NCBI GenBank assembly: GCA_018397055.1
Contig: JAGTQS010000006.1
Location: 1-33,627 of the forward strand
DNA: 33,627 bases
Direction: 5' to 3'
Source: Candidatus Bathyarchaeota archaeon
Lineage (GTDB): Archaea > Thermoproteota > Bathyarchaeia > Bathyarchaeales > DTEX01
Shown: in pieces, positions 26,462-33,627 of the stretch
Numbering within the stretch: the first letter of the stretch is position 1
How the letters are laid out: each line of letters begins with the position of its first letter
The notes under the pieces: generated by a model
Told to the model about the DNA's origin: nothing
Database searches by the model: none
The model's input: only the letters and a program-made list of their open reading frames with translations
Translations under genes and position numbers: made by a program

Positions 26462-28345
26462 TCAGTACTTAGGAAGGGGTTTCCTTATTTCATCAAGTTT
26501 CCTGTCAACGTCTTTTAGCCCAAGTCTTTTAAGCTCGGTTGGCAACGGAATCCCGTTTTCGTCCCAGCCAATAGCTTCGTAGTATTCCTTACGGTCCCTG
26601 TTAAGCCTCTCACGGTCAACTGCTTTACCCTTGTATGGACCAGCCCCCAAAGGTATATACCACCTTAATGGCACATCGTCGTCTTTCCGTGGAACCCATT
26701 GCATGTCAGGTCCTCCTAACAGGAGAAGAGCCCTTTGAATGTGCAGAATTTTTCGACCAACCGTTTCAATCCATTGTTTTTCCGTAATTTTCCAGCCAGT
26801 GACAGCTTCTATGAACGGCCAAAGCAAGTCTTGTGCTTCTTTTTCGAAGAAGTTAAACCAGCAGAATACTCCTGTATCGTAGAGTAAGGATCTGAGTTCG
26901 CTGTTTCCGTGATCTAAGGGAATTCTTGCTACTGACGTGTGGTCTCCAGCTTGCACTGAACAGGCGTACGATTCATATCCCGGATAGTCTTCTTCGCTTC
27001 GAATGCCATGCGCGCCGATTGCTATTCCTTTCTCGGTAACATCGTACAGTGAAACGTCGACGCCTTTTAGCTTACTTATCTTGAGAGCCGCTCTGTGGGT
27101 GCCTTCGGCTAATATGTCGCCTATTCCTTTTCGGTCAGCTATCATCTGAGCTAAGGTGGCAAAGGCTTTTGCGTCCCCCCATTTCAGTTCGACGCCTTCC
27201 AAATCCTGTTTAGTTAGGATGCCTTTTTCGTAAAGTTCACCTGCGAACCCGAGAACATTCCCGGTTTGTATGCCGCACAATCCCAGCTCGTCAATGAGCG
27301 CTGTCAGGTAAATGTTTTCCTCAGCATTAAAAATACCCAAGTTAGGCCCAAGATATGCTTGGTTTTCGTAGTCAGGGTTATCCGTAATAGCTCCTTCGAA
27401 AGGACCTGACCTAATCACGGCAAGCTTCAAGCAGGACGTGGGGCAACCGAAATCCGCCCAGTACCTTTTTACCCAGTATTTCTCGAATTCGTATGAGCCG
27501 TAACTTTCTTCGTTGTGCCATTCTTCCTGCCAGTTTCTTACTGGTTCCGAGCTTATGCGGGAGCCAACGTCGTGACCTAAGTTACCCGTGCCCCAACGCC
27601 TAAAAACTATATTTCTAAAGTTGATGTCTAGAATCTTGTTAATTAACGTAGAAACCTTTTTCATGTCCACAACGTCAGGCAAGGGTCCAGTGCCTTTTAC
27701 CACAACGGCTTTCAAGTTTTTTGACCCCATAACCCCTCCGTAGCCGCCATAGCCAGCTGCGTGAGCCCATTTCGCCGCGACAACCGCTATTCTGCTTCGT
27801 TTTTCGCCTGCTGGCCCAATATACACGATTTGAGGTTCCTTCCATAAGCCGCGTCTTGGAAAACGACTTGCAAGTTCCTCTCTGCATTCTTTCACAAGTA
27901 TTTTAAGCGTTTCTTGACTTCCTTTTCCCCAAATGTGGTTTGCGGGTTTCAGCTCCACTTCAGAGTCCTTAATGAAAAGGTAAACGGGCTTTTCCGCCTT
28001 TCCATAGAAGATGATTCCGTCGTAACCAGCGCACTTCAGCTCCACGGAGAATTCGCCTCCAACCGTTGAGCCTACAACGCCGTTAGATTGTGGAGACTTT
28101 CCTGAAACACAAAGCCTTGCACCTGGGACGTAACCAGTTAACGGCCCAGTTAGCATAAGAAGCAAGTTTTCTGAACCTAAAGGCTCAATTCTTTCCCAGT
28201 TTTTTCCAAGCTTATCCCAGAGAATTTTTGTAGCTAACCCTCTTCCGCCAATGTATTGGCTAAGAATTTCTTCGTCCAATATTGTTTCCTTGACATTTTC
28301 GCTTGAAAGATTGACCTCAAGAAACTTTCCAGCATATCCTTTCAT
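26462..28345 (-). CDS. Aldehyde ferredoxin oxidoreductase family protein (tungstopterin)
   Basis: GYAGKFLEVNLSSENVKETILDEEILSQYIGGRGLATKIL; GGVMGSKNLKAVVVKG; CPTSCLKLA; LGLCGIQTGNVLGF. Confidence 0.95.
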   Translation of the reverse strand: MKGYAGKFLEVNLSSENVKETILDEEILSQYIGGRGLATKILWDKLGKNWERIEPLGSENLLLMLTGPLTGYVPGARLCVSGKSPQSNGVVGSTVGGEFSVELKCAGYDGIIFYGKAEKPVYLFIKDSEVELKPANHIWGKGSQETLKILVKECREELASRFPRRGLWKEPQIVYIGPAGEKRSRIAVVAAKWAHAAGYGGYGGVMGSKNLKAVVVKGTGPLPDVVDMKKVSTLINKILDINFRNIVFRRWGTGNLGHDVGSRISSEPVRNWQEEWHNEESYGSYEFEKYWVKRYWADFGCPTSCLKLAVIRSGPFEGAITDNPDYENQAYLGPNLGIFNAEENIYLTALIDELGLCGIQTGNVLGFAGELYEKGILTKQDLEGVELKWGDAKAFATLAQMIADRKGIGDILAEGTHRAALKISKLKGVDVSLYDVTEKGIAIGAHGIRSEEDYPGYESYACSVQAGDHTSVARIPLDHGNSELRSLLYDTGVFCWFNFFEKEAQDLLWPFIEAVTGWKITEKQWIETVGRKILHIQRALLLLGGPDMQWVPRKDDDVPLRWYIPLGAGPYKGKAVDRERLNRDRKEYYEAIGWDENGIPLPTELKRLGLKDVDRKLDEIRKPLPKY

Positions 28346-28882
28346 CTAAACTGTTTCCCTCCATTTTTTGCCATAAATCTGTGATGCGATGTCTCTGGTA
28401 ATGATTTCAGGCGTCTTAGCATACAGCTTAAAAGTATGCGTGTCAGATTTTTTAATTATCTCCAAAGCGTTCCACCTTCCGGCAGCACAGGCTTCGACGC
28501 ACTTTGGTCTCCCGCTGCACAAGTCACAAATCAAAGCATAATTTTCGGTTGGGTGAATGTACGGAATCTTGCCAGGGCATGCATCGATGCATTTTCCACA
28601 GGCCACGCATGCTTCTTTGTCAACGATAACGGCTTCGGTTTGTTTATTGATTGATAACGCTTTAGTTGGGCAGACCTTCAGGCAGGGATAATCATGACAC
28701 TGCACGCAAAGGTGTGGAACCTCTACGCCTGGAATAAGCATAAAAACCCTTATCCGTGAAGCTTCAGGCCATATTTTGCCTTCATGGCTGAGTGAACAGA
28801 CTATTTCGCATCTTCGGCAACCGCTACATTTCAGATAGTCTCTCGCTATCCAAACACGTTCATTTTCTGACAACCCTTTCAC
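28346..28882 (-). CDS. 4Fe-4S ferredoxin-type electron-transfer protein (AOR partner)
   Basis: CSGCRRCEIVC, CVQCHDYPCLKVCP, CVACGKCIDACP, CDLCSGRPKCVEAC; abuts the AOR gene start. Confidence 0.92.
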   Translation of the reverse strand: MKGLSENERVWIARDYLKCSGCRRCEIVCSLSHEGKIWPEASRIRVFMLIPGVEVPHLCVQCHDYPCLKVCPTKALSINKQTEAVIVDKEACVACGKCIDACPGKIPYIHPTENYALICDLCSGRPKCVEACAAGRWNALEIIKKSDTHTFKLYAKTPEIITRDIASQIYGKKWRETV

Positions 28883-28988
28883 CCGATATTTTCCTAGTTA
28901 ACAAAATGATTTTTAATTATATATTTAATTTAAATTATTTATATTTTCTACACGCTTTTTTTTGATTAGAAAAGATGCAATAAAAGTT

Positions 28989-29123
28989 CTAAACTTTGGC
29001 AAATTTTCGTTTCGAATGTACCCACAATGCAAAAAATGGAGTTCGCACCCATGAATATTAACATTATTTTAGCAAAAATCTTCCAAGAAATAGGCGAAAG
29101 CCCAAAAATTTGCCAAAGTTTAG
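28989..29123 (+). mobile_element. MITE-like element, copy 3
   Basis: 19-bp perfect TIR CTAAACTTTGGCAAATTTT...AAAATTTGCCAAAGTTTAG; perfect 7-bp TSD AAAAGTT at 28982-28988 and 29124-29130. Confidence 0.93.
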
Positions 29124-29300
29124 AAAAGTTCTTTCTAAACTATTTTATGTTTACAATAGAAAGGCATTTATCGATTATAAAACCGTGTTGAAAGGCAACA
29201 CAATGAGGATACATGGCTTAAGTCCGTAATCTCGTTCTCTACGAGTCAACGTTAAGGAAGACAAGAAAGACATCTATGCTTGTATGACATTTCAATCATT

Positions 29301-29448
29301 AGACCTTAGGCGTAATTAATACTTATGGAGATTCTTGCTATTTCTAAGTGCCTTCTATCACAATTCTTACATTTCTTTCGAAGTTTTCTGAACGATTTTT
29401 GAATTTTTCGCATCGTTTCTGAATGAGAAATAATTACGCCTAAGGTCT
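29301..29448. mobile_element. Second, unrelated TIR-bounded element (148 bp), single copy in window
   Basis: 18-bp perfect inverted ends AGACCTTAGGCGTAATTA / TAATTACGCCTAAGGTCT; flanked by ATT on both sides (possible 3-bp TSD). Confidence 0.5.
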
Positions 29449-29530
29449 ATTGTTTATTTGCATAATCCTTGTAGGTCTGTTTTTATCTTTCGAATACTAA
29501 TATATGCGAATTGTGGGTTGATGTTTAAGC

Positions 29531-31075
29531 ATGAAGCTGAAAACAAAGATCTTGGGTTTAGAAGCCGGTGGAAAATTTATTGTTGTCCTTAACCGTGAGG
29601 ATGCTGAAGACTTAAGTGTTTCCAGCCTAGAAAGAGTGAGGGTTCGAAGTCACGACAACGAAGTCATCGCAATTGTGAACATAGCATCTATGCTTATAGA
29701 GAAGGGAACAGTTGGAATCTACGAAGAAGTAAAAAACAGCTTAAGCCTTTACGAAGGCGACGAAGTTGACGTTGAGATTGCGCCTTTGCCTTCATCCGTC
29801 TATTTTATACGTAATAAGCTGAACCGAAGGAAACTTACCTATAACGAAATTAACGAAATAATACAAGACGTTGTTAAAGGAAAACTCAGCGAAATTGAAA
29901 TAGCGTCGTTTATCACTGCGCTTCATGTTTTTGGGCTGGATTTGGATGAAGCAACAAGTCTGTCAATGGCTATGGTTAAAACAGGCAACGTTTTAAAAAT
30001 TAATAAACCCGTCATTGTTGACAAACATTCGATTGGCGGAGTTCCAGGAGATAAAACGACATTACTCGTTGTCCCCATCGTCGCAGCTGCTGGCTTAACA
30101 ATACCCAAGTCCTCATCAAGAGCCATAACCTCAGCTGCTGGCACAGCGGATAGAGTTGAAGTTTTAATGCCTGTGAACCTTGAACTTGAGGAAATGCAGA
30201 AGGTTGTTGAAAAAACTAATGGTTGTATGGTTTGGGGAGGAACCTTGAATCTTGCGCCAGCAGATGACATATTCATAAGGGTTGAGAATCCGCTTTCGAT
30301 TGATCCACTTCTGTTGCCTTCAATAATGAGTAAGAAAAAGGCTGTGGGAGCTAATCTTATGGTTCTGGACATTCCTACGGGAAGAGGAACAAAAGTCAAA
30401 ACCATTGGTGAAGCTGATCTTTTGGCAAAGGATTTCATGGAGCTAGGTCGACGCTTAGACATCAAAGTGCAATGTGCAGTAACATACGGCGAACAGCCAG
30501 TTGGACATACCATTGGACCTGCATTGGAGGCCAGGGAAGCTTTGGCCGTTCTTACAGGCGAGGTTAGAGCTCCAGATTTATTTGACAAAGCAACTAACAT
30601 AGCTGGCATATTGCTGGAAATGAGTGGAAGGAAGAACGGAAAAGAGGTTGCCATGGAAATTCTGAGATCTGGCAAAGCAGAGAAAAAGATGCGAGAAATA
30701 ATAGAAGCCCAAGGTGGAAATCCAGATATCAGAACCAAGGATATACCTGTTGGAGACCAGACATATACGGTTCGTTCGGCGAAGGAAGGATACATACTCT
30801 GGATAAACAATGCGTCGCTTGCTGAGGCCGCGAGGCTTGCAGGTGCACCTAAAGACAAGGGAGCTGGCATATACCTTCATAAAAAAATCGGTGACAAAGT
30901 CAAAAAAGGCGACCCGCTTCTCACTATTCACGCGGAGAGAGACCTTAAGCTGCAAAGAGCCTTGGATGGGCTTAAGAAGGCTGACGTTCTTGGCATAGGT
31001 GAACGCATGGACATGCTCATACATGAGGTAAGGGAACTCCCGGTTTCAAAAACTGCATTCATGATTGAACGTTGA
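29531..31075 (+). CDS. deoA: AMP phosphorylase (archaeal DeoA-like)
   Basis: VDKHSIGGVPGDKTTLLVVPIVAAAGLTIPKSSSRAITSAAGTADRVEVL; extended N-terminal domain typical of the archaeal AMP phosphorylases. Confidence 0.93.
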   Translation: MKLKTKILGLEAGGKFIVVLNREDAEDLSVSSLERVRVRSHDNEVIAIVNIASMLIEKGTVGIYEEVKNSLSLYEGDEVDVEIAPLPSSVYFIRNKLNRRKLTYNEINEIIQDVVKGKLSEIEIASFITALHVFGLDLDEATSLSMAMVKTGNVLKINKPVIVDKHSIGGVPGDKTTLLVVPIVAAAGLTIPKSSSRAITSAAGTADRVEVLMPVNLELEEMQKVVEKTNGCMVWGGTLNLAPADDIFIRVENPLSIDPLLLPSIMSKKKAVGANLMVLDIPTGRGTKVKTIGEADLLAKDFMELGRRLDIKVQCAVTYGEQPVGHTIGPALEAREALAVLTGEVRAPDLFDKATNIAGILLEMSGRKNGKEVAMEILRSGKAEKKMREIIEAQGGNPDIRTKDIPVGDQTYTVRSAKEGYILWINNASLAEAARLAGAPKDKGAGIYLHKKIGDKVKKGDPLLTIHAERDLKLQRALDGLKKADVLGIGERMDMLIHEVRELPVSKTAFMIER

Positions 31076-31832
31076 CAGCGGACGAGTGCAAGATTTGATT
31101 CGAGCGGTAACCTTTGACCTTTGGAACACGTTAATCGAAAACCGCGATTATACAGCGCAGAGAATCAATTTTCTATCTGCAAAATTAGAGGAAATGGGTT
31201 ACTCATTTGCAAAGGATGACTTAACGGAAGCCTTTGTCTCGTCACTAGATTATGTTTATAGGGTTTGGGAAACCGAAAACCACCGGTTTGTGCCAAACAT
31301 GGAAAGACTAGAGTACATTCTTCAAAAGCTAAAAGCTCAGGTACCTGAAGACCAAAAAAAGGAGATAGTCACATTTTTTGAAGAAGTCGCCCTGAAAGAT
31401 CCTCCGCCTCTAATCAAAGAGGCAAAAGGAGTGCTTGAATATTTAAGGTCAAGGTACCAGATGGCAATCATCAGCGACAGCGGATTTACGCCGGCAAGAA
31501 TCTTAAGAAAAATATTGCAAAAAAACGGTGTTTTAGATTTTTTTGTTGTAACCGTTTTTTCCGACGAGGTTGGGTTTAACAAGCCTCATAGAATGATGTT
31601 TGAAAGAGTTTTTTCAAGGTTGTCTGTTAAGCCTTCGGAGGCTCTCCATGTTGGCGACTTACTGCATACAGATGTTGCAGGGGCAAAAGCGTTTGGAATG
31701 AAGTCCATTTGGCTGAATAAGGAAAAAGAAAGGAAAGCTGCAGAAGCCTTCAACCCAGATTTTACCGTTAATAAAGTGTGCGAAATCATTGAAATTCTAA
31801 ACAACATTGGGCAACAAGAAAAACCTGTCTAA
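31065..31832 (+). CDS. HAD-superfamily hydrolase
   Basis: AVTFDLWNTLIENR, MAIISDSGFT, FNKPHRMMFE, ALHVGDLLHTDVAGAKAFGMKSIW; overlaps the 3' end of the AMP phosphorylase gene. Confidence 0.88.
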   Translation: MNVDSGRVQDLIRAVTFDLWNTLIENRDYTAQRINFLSAKLEEMGYSFAKDDLTEAFVSSLDYVYRVWETENHRFVPNMERLEYILQKLKAQVPEDQKKEIVTFFEEVALKDPPPLIKEAKGVLEYLRSRYQMAIISDSGFTPARILRKILQKNGVLDFFVVTVFSDEVGFNKPHRMMFERVFSRLSVKPSEALHVGDLLHTDVAGAKAFGMKSIWLNKEKERKAAEAFNPDFTVNKVCEIIEILNNIGQQEKPV

Positions 31833-31841
31833 GCAACATGT

Positions 31842-32858
31842 TTAAAACGCAAAATCAGCGAGAAACCTGAGGTAAGGGTTGTTCCATTTGTAGAAGTTTG
31901 TGAAAAATCTTTTTGCAGAATAATATGTTGAGGTCTCAACGGTAACGGAGTTACCACAAAGGCTGCAGCCCTTCGCGAGCTCAGCGAATTGTTTAAGAGG
32001 CTTCGAGCTCAGTATTTCGTTTAGGCTTTGGCTTCGTAGATCGCCTAAGGGGCTACTAGTTTTTTGGCACCAGAAAGGCGTGACTTTTCCGTCTTCTGCT
32101 ACCACTATGTAGATTGATGGTTGAGCGCAAGAATATTTTGTATGATTTATAATGTGCTGTAAATATTCAGAAGAGTTCAACACGTATCTTTCATAGTTTT
32201 TTGTTTCCTGAATTTTTTGGAAGGCGCTTGTTTTTTCGTCAGTTGTCAAGGCAAGTTCCTCATTGTACCCGTCGAACACTTCCATTTGGTCAAATGCAAT
32301 TTTTACTCCCAGCGAACGAGCGAGTTCAACCATTTTCATTGCAGAGTCCAGATTTATCTTGCTTAAGACGCAATTAATCACGGCTCTTCCTCCAGCATCT
32401 CTCAGTTTTATGATGCCTTTTACAGCTTTTTTGAAGGTTCCTTTTTGACCCCGCATTACGTCATGGTATTCCGAGTAATGATCGAGTGAAACGAAGGTGA
32501 GATCTACGAGTTCTGCAAGTCTTTCAGCATTTTCTGGTAGAAGAATTCCGTTTGTGATCATGCTTGTATAAAAGTCGTTTTTACGAGCTTGCTGAAGAAT
32601 TTCGAAAATATCTGGTCTCATGAGAGGTTCTCCGCCCCAAACCAGATAAGCAACAAAGTTAAGGTCTTTCGCTTCATCAAGCATTCGGAAAACCTCACTT
32701 TTTTTCATCTCATTATTATTCAACGGTTTCTTCCACAGATTGCAGATCTTGCAACGGCAGTTGCACCTTGAGGTTACGGAATGCGTCAAAATGACTGGTT
32801 TATGCGTCCAAAAACGTGAAAGCATGTATTTTAAGGAAATTCCCAAATACCGCTTCAT
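31842..32858 (-). CDS. Radical SAM protein with SPASM-like C-terminus
   Basis: TSRCNCRCKICNLWKK (CxxxCxxC), YLVWGGEPLMRPD, VSLDHYSEYHDVMRG, late Cys cluster; start placed at MKRYLG. Confidence 0.88.
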   Translation of the reverse strand: MKRYLGISLKYMLSRFWTHKPVILTHSVTSRCNCRCKICNLWKKPLNNNEMKKSEVFRMLDEAKDLNFVAYLVWGGEPLMRPDIFEILQQARKNDFYTSMITNGILLPENAERLAELVDLTFVSLDHYSEYHDVMRGQKGTFKKAVKGIIKLRDAGGRAVINCVLSKINLDSAMKMVELARSLGVKIAFDQMEVFDGYNEELALTTDEKTSAFQKIQETKNYERYVLNSSEYLQHIINHTKYSCAQPSIYIVVAEDGKVTPFWCQKTSSPLGDLRSQSLNEILSSKPLKQFAELAKGCSLCGNSVTVETSTYYSAKRFFTNFYKWNNPYLRFLADFAF

Positions 32859-33376
32859 CCAACCATTTCCTTTAAAAATACAAGATGCATATACAAGGTC
32901 TATATTAACCTTAAGAATGATCAATCAACCCTATTCTGAAAATTCAAACCAGCATAAATGGAAGCCCATAGAAAAAGGATTCGACGCAGAACCTCCAAAA
33001 AATGTTAACAAATACATACGTGGCAAAAAACATCAAACCCAACTGCGCGTGATAATCACCTTTGAAACACGTGTTCCAACAATATCGTTACTCGCACACA
33101 AGTCAAACTCAACTCCAATCTACAAACTATATATTGTGTCCATGAATAATTCTCCTTAAAAAAGGTCTATTGGGCTGAGAAGAAAAAACGTCACAGTTGT
33201 TTGGCGCCCTGGCCTAGATACGAACTCGGGTTTAAACTCGGAAAACTAAGTTGACATGTTTTTGTTAAAATTTTGAAGTTGAAAACTTCACGATCTCATG
33301 AAGAAAGCGGAAGAGGTTGATAGCGATACGTAGAAATAGAAGAATGCTATTTGAAAATTAGCGAGAAAGGAAAAAT

Positions 33377-33520
33377 ATGGGTAGTGAAATAAAAGAACTC
33401 ATAAGCGAACTTAGGGCACTCTACGTGCTTGTGAGAGGTGTACTTTTCTTCATCTTCTTGATGTTCATCGGAGAACTTGTAGCAACTCCCGAGAATACAA
33501 TAAATTGCTTTGTGGATTAA
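33377..33520 (+). CDS. Possible small single-TM protein (47 aa)
   Basis: MGSEIKELISELRALYVLVRGVLFFIFLMFIGELVATPENTINCFVD; below the ORF-track length cut-off. Confidence 0.35.
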   Translation: MGSEIKELISELRALYVLVRGVLFFIFLMFIGELVATPENTINCFVD

Positions 33521-33627
33521 CTAGGCTAATGAGACTGTGAATTATCCATTTTTTGAAATAAATTGACGAAATAGGCAAGAATTTTAGTTCTTTTCGCTAT
33601 TTTCGAATAAGCCTAAGAACAGGTTAA

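Noticed and set aside
29923-30870. 315-aa minus-strand ORF
   Set aside because: Antisense shadow of the well-supported AMP phosphorylase gene.
1-33627. CRISPR array, rRNA, restriction or defence system
   Set aside because: No regularly spaced direct repeats, no rRNA-like stretches and no recognisable defence nucleases or toxin-antitoxin pairs were seen on reading.

Overview
The window is archaeal by gene content: prefoldin beta, DUF3194, a DHH phosphoesterase, AMP phosphorylase, an intron-bearing tRNA, and BRE/TATA-like promoters. A Bathyarchaeia-like Thermoproteota is my guess from gene content, not a tested assignment. The left 3.7 kb holds a frameshifted KaiC-like ATPase remnant, a wHTH-roadblock protein and the prefoldin beta/DUF3194/DHH cluster. 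Most of the rest is an accessory anaerobic catabolic region: an oversized transaldolase-like protein, an alpha/beta hydrolase with an unusual C-terminal domain, an MBL-fold nuclease, a glycyl radical enzyme (GRE) and its activase, a DhnA-type aldolase, a fucose-isomerase-like protein, an FGGY kinase, a NodB-like protein, a GH4 glycosidase, an Fe-ADH, a 2-hydroxyacid dehydrogenase, and an AOR with a ferredoxin partner. The strongest signals are: (i) a ~134-bp MITE-like family, three copies, each with ~19-bp terminal inverted repeats and a perfect 7-bp target-site duplication, one of them inserted at the stop codon of the isomerase gene; (ii) a tRNA-Arg(TCG) that folds perfectly only if two short non-canonical introns are removed from the two sides of the anticodon stem; (iii) an alpha/beta hydrolase fused to a possible ADP-ribosyltransferase-like domain; (iv) a GRE with an atypical GCHW active-site motif. 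All family names come from reading the translations; no database search was run.
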